Shown: piece by piece, positions 48,313 through 57,302 of the stretch
Layout: every line of letters begins with the position of its first letter
How positions within the stretch are numbered: position 1 is the first letter of the stretch
NCBI GenBank assembly: GCA_029378245.1
Contig: JARKIF010000005.1
Span: 372,001 to 436,000 of the forward strand
Direction: 5' to 3'
Source of the DNA: Roridomyces roridus
Lineage: Eukaryota > Basidiomycota > Agaricomycetes > Agaricales > Mycenaceae
DNA: 64,000 nucleotides
Program-made: the position numbers and the translations under genes
Notes under the pieces: model-generated
Database searches by the model: none
Told to the model about the DNA's origin: nothing
What the model saw: the letters and a program-made list of their open reading frames with translations, nothing else

Positions 48313-49737
48313 ATGTCCACCGAAAAGCCTCAGCCCAATCGTCTACCGTCCTTGAACCAGCTGGCTGCCCGCATAAACGGAAATGCTACCAATGGCACAG
48401 CCGCAGCACCCGCAGCGCCCGCTGCAGCAGCTTCGTCTACCTCAGCACCGCGTCCGAGACTGGCAGCATTTACGCTGAGAACGACTTCCAATGCATCCAA
48501 TACCTCCCTCGCGTCCACCACAGACTCGATGGCCGTCAACGTGCCCTCTACTCGCTCCACCTCTCCTTCTGCGCTCAGCGCGTCACCGAGATCGGGCACG
48601 CCATCGAACGATTCGGTCGCCGCGGGTGGTGATACCAATTTGACCTCGGAAAAGCTCGAGAAACACAACCAGGAGACGGGAACAGAGAAAAAGACGGTCA
48701 AGGTTGGGTACAAGAACATCCCGAGTCTCGACGCCATCACTGCTCGTCTCCAAAAGACGCGGGCACTGAGCGTCGATGGAACTGCCAAACCCCCAGAGGC
48801 AGAGATGATCGAGGACCCAAAGACGCCCGGGTTTCCCATGAAAGCACCAGAGCATCCGTTGGAGTATCCGTGGACCATCTATCACGATACGAAAACAAAG
48901 CCCCATACTGCTGCTGCACCCCAAGCAGCATCCCCTGCCCCTACTCCCACTTCAGCCGAGGGCTTTGTTCCCGAGTCGACAGACTACGAGGCAGGCCTCA
49001 CGGTTGTCGGAGAGTTTTCCACCGTCGAGGAGTTTTGCCGTTACTTCAACTGGCTCAAGCCCCCGTCTCAACTCGAGCGCAATTCCAACTACCACCTCTT
49101 TAAATCGGGCATCAAACCCATGTGGGAAGATGAGGCCAACGCGAACGGTGGCAAGTGGGTACTTACCATGAAGAACAACCCAGCGCTCCTCGATCGTTGC
49201 TGGAATTGGCTGGCGATGGCCCTCGTTGGCGAAGAACTCGAGGAAGGCCACGACATCATCTGTGGCGCTGTCGTCAGTCTGCGGAGCAAAGTCGACCGGA
49301 TCCAAGTGTGGACTCGTAGCAAGGACGACGTCGAGCGGCTCAACGCCATTGGCAAGAAACTCGTCAAGCTGCTCGATGTCTCGGAGGCAGATGGCATTGG
49401 TCTTGAGTTTCAAGTACGTCTTTCTTTCTGTTGCAGACCAATATTCATCTGGTACCAGTACAATACCGATGACCGCCCGCTACCGAATCGTTTCATTTCC
49501 ATCCAGCCGGCGATGCCGTTGTCATCGTATCGCCCGACATTCCAGCCCAACAACGGTCCGCCCGGTCGCGTTGGTAGCCACGGGCGGACAGAATCTGTTG
49601 GTGCAAGCGGGACGTTAAATACTCCCATTGAGCAGAACGCGCCTGCCAGTGCTGGTCCTGCTAGCGGCGCATTTGGTAGTTTCGGTATTGGGATTGGCGG
49701 CAATGGCGCCGCGTGGAGGAGCATCAAACGGCCGTGA
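48313..49737 (+). CDS. Class II cap-binding protein, eIF4E2/4EHP-like
   Basis: An mRNA cap-binding protein of the eIF4E family. The core runs from HPLEYPWTIYHDTK through VGEFSTVEEFCRYFNWLKPP, NSNYHLFKSGIKPMWEDEAN, GGKWVLTMKNNPALLDRCWN and SLRSKVDRIQVWTRSKDD. At the first cap-stacking position the residue is Tyr (in STDYEAG) rather than the Trp of eIF4E1, while the second Trp is kept (PMWED), as in 4EHP. The core is preceded by about 180 residues of low-complexity Ala/Ser/Thr sequence and followed by about 75 Pro/Gly/Ala-rich residues. One intron, 49414-49458 (45 nt), leaves the frame open if retained. The start ATG has a good context (CCACCATGT). It probably represses or specialises translation rather than serving general initiation. 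Confidence 0.87.
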   Translation: MSTEKPQPNRLPSLNQLAARINGNATNGTAAAPAAPAAAASSTSAPRPRLAAFTLRTTSNASNTSLASTTDSMAVNVPSTRSTSPSALSASPRSGTPSNDSVAAGGDTNLTSEKLEKHNQETGTEKKTVKVGYKNIPSLDAITARLQKTRALSVDGTAKPPEAEMIEDPKTPGFPMKAPEHPLEYPWTIYHDTKTKPHTAAAPQAASPAPTPTSAEGFVPESTDYEAGLTVVGEFSTVEEFCRYFNWLKPPSQLERNSNYHLFKSGIKPMWEDEANANGGKWVLTMKNNPALLDRCWNWLAMALVGEELEEGHDIICGAVVSLRSKVDRIQVWTRSKDDVERLNAIGKKLVKLLDVSEADGIGLEFQVRLSFCCRPIFIWYQYNTDDRPLPNRFISIQPAMPLSSYRPTFQPNNGPPGRVGSHGRTESVGASGTLNTPIEQNAPASAGPASGAFGSFGIGIGGNGAAWRSIKRP

Positions 49738-49823
49738 ATATGTACTGTCGGATTCAAATGTAAGATATGTACAGCGAACAGATGTTTTGTGCAGCGGTAT
49801 ATTGTTCTAAAGTACAAATTAAC

Positions 49824-51139
49824 CTAAGCAGTCTTCAAAGGAAGACCGTTGTCGCCCAAAAGTGACTCCTCGACGCGCAACACGCGAGGCCCGTCGCCAA
49901 CCCGCGTGTGAATGAGACCCTTGACCGAACCAGCTTCCCAAGTCTTGGCAACATTCTCATTGAACCCAGGAATGACGGCGCCAGCGCCGACACCTGCAGC
50001 TCCGAACAAAGAAAAGGGATCCTTGAAAGTCTCCTGCTGGGGGAAGTAACGCACGATCAGGCTGACGATCTCCTTGATGTTGGCAGAAGGGGCGTAGATG
50101 ACAGCGTTCGGGCCAGCATCGTAGGTGTAAGCGGCCTTGCGCTTGCCGCCGTTCTCGGGGAGCATGGCGACACGGTTGTACTCCTCGATGACAGCGATGA
50201 TGGAACGACTAACGTCGTTCATGTAAAAGATAGGGGGAGACGTGTCGAGGGCGACTGCGTGGAACTGGTTTGAGTCGGCCATCGTGATTTCAGCAAAGCG
50301 GTCAAAGTCGCGTGCGATAATGGCGGCAGAAATGTCCTTCATGCGCTGCGGGACGACCTCCTTGATGCGGTGCTGCAGCAACGGGGAAGTGTCGACAGTG
50401 CGCTGCATGCCGCTCGTCGAGCTCGTCCCCTTTTTGGTGTCGCTGACCACGCAAATAAGGGCATGGATATCGGGCCAGTGGGTTTCTGGGGCAACTTGAA
50501 CTGCGAACGAGTCGGAACCCGACTCGAGGTCGCCTGCGTTCCAGGCAACGAAACCACCGAGGAGGGACCGACAAGCGGAACCCGATCCTTGGCGGGCGAT
50601 GAGAGAGAGTTCGGTCGGAGTAGAAGGGAGCTTGTAGAGTTCGGCAAGAGATGCGGTGAGGGCAGCAAAACCGGATGCGGATGAGGCAAGACCAGCGGCC
50701 GTTGGGAAGTTGTTGTACGATGCGATATGGACAAAGTATTTGGACAACTGGGCAGGTAAGGATATAGATTGCAGAGAGATCAGAAAACATACCGGGGCAG
50801 CAGACGGGTCCTTGTCTTCGACGAGCTCTTTACGCAGACGCTTCATCTCGGCGATGCAAGTCGCCATGCGTCCGACGGGCTTGATCTCCTCCTCGATCCC
50901 ATTGAGCCAAAGACGATCCTTCTCAAAGGACGCGTCGGCGCGGGACGTTGTAGTCGAGCGCAGGTGGTCCTGGTCAAGGGTGACCGAAAGAGACGAGTTG
51001 GTGGGCAAGATGAGTTTGGTGTCGCGCTTGCCCCAGTACCTGAATTGCAATCAGATTTAGGTCGATTGGAGGGGAAGATGGCCAACTTTATGCAGGCAAT
51101 GTTAACGGGGGCAGAGGTGGTGGCGAGGTAGACGGCCAT
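49824..51139 (-). CDS. MVD1: Diphosphomevalonate decarboxylase
   Basis: The last enzyme of the mevalonate pathway, giving isopentenyl diphosphate for sterols and other isoprenoids. Exon 1 MAVYLATTSAPVNIACIK joins YWGKRDTKLILPTNSSLSVT, the family N-terminus. The GHMP-kinase ATP loop FPTAAGLASSASGFAALTAS, the segment GSGSACRSLLGGFVAWNAG, STSGMQRTVDTSPLLQHR, and YTYDAGPNAVIYAP are all present, including the Arg and Asp used in catalysis. The C-terminus ends LPLKTA at 49824. Two introns (about 50747-50793 and 51042-51088) are supported. It converges on the eIF4E gene with 86 bp between stops. Confidence 0.95.
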
Positions 51140-51326
51140 GGAGGAAAACGATGAATCCAATGATTTGCGTGCATATGTCTATAAACGTTTGGCGAATCCT
51201 GCGGCCGTTAACCGTTCTTGCCTCGATCATCCGTTGATCCGGAGTCCGCTTCGACTTTTGATTCAAACGCTGTGGCATGGTTTGCGGTATAAAGGTGTCT
51301 ACTGTTTAGAGATAAAACGCCGTAAT

Positions 51327-52199
51327 TTAATGCATACGCGTCTTGGCATGGTGTCCAACTCCATTCACGACGACAGGTAGTATAATATTGGGAGTAGCAA
51401 TGGGCATCAGTGCGCCAGGTCGTCCCATCTGAAGAGGAATGATCGCTGGTACCACCACAGGAACGATCACGTGCGGGATGGGCAGGGGCGCGTTGAACAT
51501 GGTTCTAGTGGCATTGGGAGCGGGACGAGGCCTCGAAACGCTCTGGCGACCTGCGCTGACGTTGAACGTCCTCGACTTGTTCGGGGGCGTTTCGTAGATG
51601 ATAGCGCCAGGAAGCATATTGGGTGGAATAGGTATCTCCTTCGTAGCGTTCTCCGAAACTGGGGGGCTGGAATCCGGCGGCTGAAACCGAGAACGACGAG
51701 GAGCGCGTGTGCTAATCTTGTACATGGAACGCCTGGCTGCATTTGCTTGTTTGGACTTGAGCGATTCGATGAACCCAGCACCGTCAAAGGTGAACGGGAC
51801 CTATCCAAATGAGCTCTCGAGCAAGATGCCGGGACAAAAACCACATACCCATGGATGCTCGATGACAGGCGACAAGACAGGAATAAACTTGGAACTGCGT
51901 GCAACGCGTGGAAGGTTTCTTTCTCCGGAAGACTTGTACGGTGGGCGAGTTGCGCATGGGCGGGGTACTATATGGCGGTCTGGGCAGATTCGCGCTGGTT
52001 TGGATCGCAGTCGTGTGGTGATCAACACCGTTCCGGCCAGGATGAACAAGATGGAGGCAATGCCAGGGATTGTAGCAAACGCGCTCGAGGTGGATCGCGG
52101 TGGTGGTGTCTCGCCAGGAGGAAGAATCGCCGCCAGACTGAAAAAGGCGACGATGAAGAGGCTTATGGCGACGAGCAAAGCAAAGAAAATCCGGAACAT
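51327..52199 (-). CDS. Hypothetical small protein with two membrane spans
   Basis: The first exon begins MFRIFFALLVAISLFIVAFF, a signal anchor or signal peptide, followed by a second hydrophobic span (TIPGIASILFILAGTVLITT). A basic, Pro-rich part follows (RSSKFIPVLSPVIEHPW) and splices to VPFTFDGAGFIESLKSKQAN across an intron at about 51801-51848. The rest is Pro/Asn/Ile-rich and ends NGVGHHAKTRMH. The start is the ATG at 52197-52199; the five codons before it start with TTG. No family recognised. Hydrophobic runs near the C-terminus (PHVIVPVVVPAIIPL) may be a further membrane contact. Length and splice consistency support a real gene. Confidence 0.65.
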
Positions 52200-52380
52200 G
52201 GTGGTGGTGGTCAAGCGCTGATCAAAGAATTACATTAAATAATATTAAATCTAAAACGAAGGCTAGGTAGGTAGATAGAAAATGCGGGGTATGGCGTCCT
52301 AAGACCGTACAAATTAGTATTTGACTCGTTTGGACGCCCAGCGTCGGTTCGTTTCAATCGTATGTCGCGTCATCCTTCGT

Positions 52381-54394
52381 TCAATCATCGTCTTCGTCAG
52401 GCAGATTTGGCGCGCTTTGTGCCTTCTCGATTGCCTTGCGCATAGGGTTCTGCGAGGGCGGTATCGCCCCCGTGCGTTCCAGTCGGTCGAAAAGCACAAA
52501 CAGCTTTTCCATCTCCCGCTCCTTCTCCTCTGGTGTCATCTCTGGATCCGGTGGTCGCACCTCCTGCGCCGTACCCGTGATGGGATTGATGTCAGAGGGT
52601 AACGATGCTGCTGCCGCCGCCGCACTGGAACCCGTTTCTGAAGGCTCAGGAGCAGGAGGGGCGCTCATAATCCCTTTGTTGAACAAGAATCCTGCCACGT
52701 TCCCATACCCAAGCAGCGTGCTCATCGTGCTGGCATCCGAGTCGCACATGGCAAAGAACATCTCTCCAATCGAGTCTTTCAATCGGGCATGATACACACT
52801 GCTCATGAGCCGTATGCAGCGCCCCAGCGTATCAGGACGCTGCTCGAGCGGCCCAGCAGCTGCACTACGATCAAGGTCTGCAGGGACTAGCCATTCGCGA
52901 GTCCGGGCCCGAGCATCGCCGTCACCGGCGCACAGACGAGTGATCAGCACCACAAGTGGTGAGAGCTCGTCGTCGAGCGAGTCCGAGTTGGGACCACCTT
53001 CAGACTTTATCCGTTCACGTACAGAGGCATCGTCTGCCTCGACCGCATCGGGGAAATAGTGCAGAAGCGCGACGTTGAGCAGGTCGTAAGCACGAAGGAG
53101 GGTGTCGGCACGCTTGCCCTTATTCCAGGAGGAAGGTGGGATGGGCGAAGGCGAACGCGACAGAGAACGTCGGCCAGCAGAAAGGACAGAGAGGGCACGA
53201 TCGAGAGTGCTTGGCTTTGGAGAGGTGGTGTCCGCGCGGGTGGGCGATTGGGTACGGCTATTACTGCCACCGCTGGAGGAGGTCGAGTCTCCACGGCGGG
53301 GTGACCCAGGTACAGCAACTGGCGCGGAAGGCGGTGAGGATGAGCCACTTGTTGGACCGAGCCACTCGGCACGAAGGGAGGCGTTGACAGGTATCGTGAT
53401 CAGTGAGTGGATAACGTGGGTCAACGGAGCTGCCACGGGCGCGGGAGACGTTGGAGGTAGCGAGTGGAAAACGCGGAGGAGGGGTGGCAAGATTCTGAAA
53501 AGGTGTCAGCGGCAGATTGTACAGCATTTGCTGACTCACGGGTCCAGTTTTGAATTCCAGTTCTCGCCAATGACTTTGTTGGAATCGCCCATCTTTGGAT
53601 AGTGCATGAGAATGTTGAAGACAAACTTGAGCACGTCCACCATGGCCTCTTTCGCCATCTTGGTGCCAGACAAGAGGGCAACAAGCAGTAGATCGAGCTT
53701 GCTGCCGAGCAGGTCAATAACCGTGTTTCCTTGCCGCTTTTCCTCAACCAGGCTGGCAATGAACGGCGACTGAGAGACAGTGGCAAGGAAGAGGATGCGA
53801 GCGAGGATGAAGATTTGATCTGGAGTAGTAGATTTCTATGGGGATGAGCCATGTTCCAGTAGAAAGGTAGATGGACACACCTGCAGTAAAGCAAGGCATA
53901 TTTCCCCGCCATTGACCTCCTTGGTGAGGAGAACAGACCTGGCACGCTCGATGAGTAGCATCGCGTTTGCTATACATCGGAGAGCTTCGCCAGATGCCTC
54001 GGGATCGTCCTTGTACGTCGCAACAAGGCCAAGGAGAATGGAAAGATTCGGCGCTGTGCCTAGTACTTGTGAACCGGTGGGGTTCTTGCCGAGTGTCTTG
54101 ACGGCTAGGAGAGCAAGGGCCGCATCTGAGCATTTTATCCATCAGACGCGCGCGTCGGGAAGGTGATGCGGATATGTACCCTTGGAGGAGATGCGCTTGG
54201 CAGCCTTGAGGTCCTTGAGAAGGCTCTGAATGAGCTCGGAACGTGAAGACTCGTCAAAGGAAAATGGGGGCGCTGTAATGAGTCAGATACTATGAAGAGA
54301 AAAAAAACAAGCAAAGACCGTTTACGATGTCGTCGAGGACGTTGGATATCTCTGTGGTCGATGCAGCGTGATACTGCTGCAGCAGGGTGGCCAT
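52381..54394 (-). CDS. RIC8: RIC8/synembryn guanine nucleotide exchange factor for G-alpha
   Basis: Ric8 is a chaperone and exchange factor for heterotrimeric G-alpha subunits, present in filamentous and dimorphic fungi but absent from budding yeast. The N-terminus MATLLQQYHAASTTEISNVL leads into armadillo-like helices (LALLAVKTLGKNPTGSQVLG, PEASGEALRCIANAMLLIER, FVFNILMHYPKMGDSNKVIG). A later part has ADTLLRAYDLLNVALLHYFP and TLGRCIRLMSSVYHARLKDS, and the C-terminus contains EEKEREMEKLFVLFDRLERT followed by PMRKAIEKAQSAP and an acidic end. A Ser-rich insert sits in the middle. The start is 54392-54394, the stop 52381-52383. Several short introns. Identification is from overall motif pattern. 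Confidence 0.85.
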
Positions 54395-54512
54395 GGCGGC
54401 GGAAGAGCGCAGCAGGTCCACCGTTGCAAGTGTCGCAGGACCAAGCTGTTGTTAGTGTCAAGCTGTCACGAGCCCGATCTCCACCGCAACCACCCCTTGT
54501 TCAACTTGTTCC

Positions 54513-54533
54513 ATGTCTGCCATGAACCTATGA
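54513..54533 (+). promoter_or_regulatory. Upstream ORF overlapping the Stealth-gene start
   Basis: A six-codon frame (MSAMNL, then TGA) whose stop codon shares bases with the main ATG in the string ATGA at 54530-54533. Both uORF ATGs precede the main start by 5 to 17 bases. If the transcript includes them, ribosomes would reach the main start mainly by leaky scanning or termination-reinitiation. Confidence 0.5.
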
Positions 54534-56745
54534 GACGCCGTTTGGCTTTTCTCTGGTTTATAACCGCACTTCTGGTCACCTCGTTATTCTTATGGCGCAA
54601 GAATAAAGCGCCCAATCATCCTCCCCCAGTTCTCAAGTTTACGAACCAGAACTTGCAAGAATTATCGTCCCACCAAAACTCGCAAAGAACCTACCCATCG
54701 GATGGCGTGCATTTCTTCCCGCTCTCAGCTACACTGTGCCTCCGTTCCACTGCTCAACCCACGCTGACCCAGCTCCTTCCATGCATAGACGAATGGATTG
54801 CTCGCGGCCAGGCATGTAAATCTGGCAGCAACAACAAAATGGATGTCCTGTGGACATGGGTCAACGGCTCCGAGCCTATTCTCGTCGATACACGCCGTCA
54901 ATTGGAGGCATCTAAGCCAAAGGGCGTGCGTCCCGCCGTCTTCGTGGGCTCGAGGTCGACCCATTTTAGAACCCACGACGAAATGCTCTATTCAATGCGC
55001 TCCGTCTTGACCGCGTTACCGACGCACCTCGTAGGCCAAGTCCGATCCTTCCATCTCCTTCCAGCCCATAAACTCAGCGGTGGTAGTATATTTTACTTTC
55101 AGCAGACGTCGCGGCCGAAGACACCGAAGAGCTGCGCCTCGGTTCTGTGCCAACCTGGCTTAATGTCGACTCGGCGGTCCGCATTCTCCATCACTCGGAC
55201 GTGTTTCGGAAACCTGCCGTATCGGAGACAGAGGCCCGTCACTGGAAGGACGGGATCGTTCCCTCCTTCAACAGCTTAGCCATTGAGAGCCAAATAGCCA
55301 ACGTTGAAAGCCTTGCACCTACTCTACTATGTTTGTTTTTATTTCTCTCTCTGAAGCCAACTGATATCTGTCGCAGATCTCAATGACGATTGTTTCCTCT
55401 TGAAGGCTCTATCTGCGGCAGACTTTGAAAGCCCACTGTTTGGTCCCGTTTTCCGAATCCAGTTTGACCTCAAGGTCAGAAGCACGCCGCCCGATTCCGT
55501 CAGGATGGGCGTTGACAGAGAAGGAGAATGGCCAGGACTGGAACACAGTATGATGTCAAATATATTGTCTTGCACCAACTCATCGCATACAGCGAATTGG
55601 CTCTTGGATCAACGGTTCGGCAAGCGAGAACGTCGATATTTGCATCATGTTGCCAAAGTCATGTCAGTGCCCCTCATGCGAGAAGTCGCAGGCATTTGGG
55701 CCAATGAGCTTTCGACGGTACATACTTTGAAAGATTTGCACCCTGCCTTCTCACTGGATCCGCAGACTGCTGAAGCAAGATTTCGTGGCCATAAGCCTCA
55801 AGTAAATTTGTTGTATCTAACGACATGGTACACAATAGAAAAACACCGAGAAGCCCTGTAAGACTCCAGGGAGACATTTATCGCGTTTTTAAAACCAAAC
55901 CTTTAGGTTATACTCTTTCATAATGGCGCGTGCAGACGCGGATGGAAGTGGTCACTTTTCGGCCGCAGAACGCCAGATATTACTCGATGGACTCGACAGT
56001 CAGGAAATCACCATCAATCCGCGTCAAGATACCCAGGATGTTGCACGTAACATGAAGCGTGCCGGGCTCGCCCCTCCAGAGGAGACCGAGTACGAATGGC
56101 TTTCATCAGATGGGTACCCCCTTATCCGCACCGTTCGGCGCGAGCACGACTCGAAAACAGTCTGCACATTGGTGATCGACACATGTTTCCCTCGAGAACA
56201 AACTCCGCTCGAGATCTTTCGCCGAGTTGCGTTCGAAAAACCGGACTGCGGGGACTGTTTAATCGCACATCTGATCAATAAGAGTGGCCCGCATGGCCTC
56301 GCTGCGTTTTTGCCACCCGCGGCAACGACTGAATCCAGTGTCGCGCTTGAGCCGGACCTTTCAAAGCGTTGGCAAGACGCCAGATTTCCCTCTGGCATGG
56401 ATCGTGCGCGTGCTGTCAATTTGATGTCAGTTCACTTCTCTTTCCTCTGTGTCAACTCATTCATTCTTCAGCCACCGGTACTCTTACGCCGTCGGTAAGC
56501 TTTTTTTTTTTCCAGAAAAACTTGATACTGACGGCTTGCCAGGCTCAACGCCCATCCAATTTCTCGCTCTACGGAGATCAGGAGATGTCAAAAGGCTCCC
56601 CGGAACAAGTAGTCCTGTCGCTCTACTTGCTGTCAATGACGATTTGCGGAACCCACAATCGACGAATCAAACGGATGCAGCAATGGGGGCTTGGTACAGA
56701 GAACGATGGGGTGATGTCCGAGGTTGGTGGGAGAAGATGGAATAA
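54530..56745 (+). CDS. Stealth-family sugar-phosphate transferase, Xpt1-like
   Basis: A type II membrane protein: a short basic start then a span (LAFLWFITALLVTSLFLW). The conserved Stealth regions follow in order: MDVLWTWVNGSE (CR1), RSTHFRTHDEMLYSMRSVLT (CR2), VPSFNSLAIESQI and YLNDDCFLLKALS (CR3), and HTNWLLDQRFGKRERRYLHH (CR4). An EF-hand-like loop, ADADGSGHFSAAE, comes later, as in the human GlcNAc-1-phosphotransferase GNPTAB. The closest known fungal member is Cryptococcus Xpt1, a Golgi xylosylphosphotransferase; the substrate here is inferred only. About seven introns; one of them (55080-55102) would be only 23 nt, so either it is unusually short or a base is missing. The C-terminus ends RGWWEKME. 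It is divergent from RIC8 with 135 bp between starts. Confidence 0.85.
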
Positions 56746-57302
56746 TTCAGATTTACAGATGATGTTGGTGAAAAACTGAATGGAGCAGTGTCTGTTGGGA
56801 ACCAAATCCATGTGTGCAGCGAGGTGGCAACTGCGACCGGGAGCTCAGCTGGATGAAACGGGACGGGAGTAGTCTTGGTTGTGCTGTAGCGTTATGCCCG
56901 GAAGCCGAGGGGGACCAAGTACAAGACATTTGCGAGTAATGTTAAACCAGATCCATTATAAAGTGGTTAACCTACAACGTCGTAAGTACAGATAAGTATG
57001 TGTGTATCGAAGCGGGTATGAAGCTTTTGGGTTCGGGTATGCTATGGTTGGTGAGTATAATGATGATACAAATGAAGGTGTGGTTCAGAGCAAAGCAGAA
57101 TAAGAGTGAGATCGAAATCGAAGCTTCAGGCAACGGAGAGCAAGCGGTGAGAGCTGGGTCGAGAGTGTACAACAAACCATGGGTCGTGTCTATGGCGTTT
57201 CGGTCTTCTTTTGGGGCGTAGGTGTCGTCGTACCGCGGGGTCTATCCGTCTCTGGGTCATAACTATCATGCACGACTGAATTAAAAGTCTGAAAAGGGTA
57301 CG
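56746..57302. other. Intergenic, about 560 bp, between convergent genes
   Basis: Lies between the stops of the Stealth gene and the large unknown gene. Only short open frames are present, none with a recognisable product. No tRNA-like or repeat structure seen; it presumably holds both 3' untranslated regions. Confidence 0.5.
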
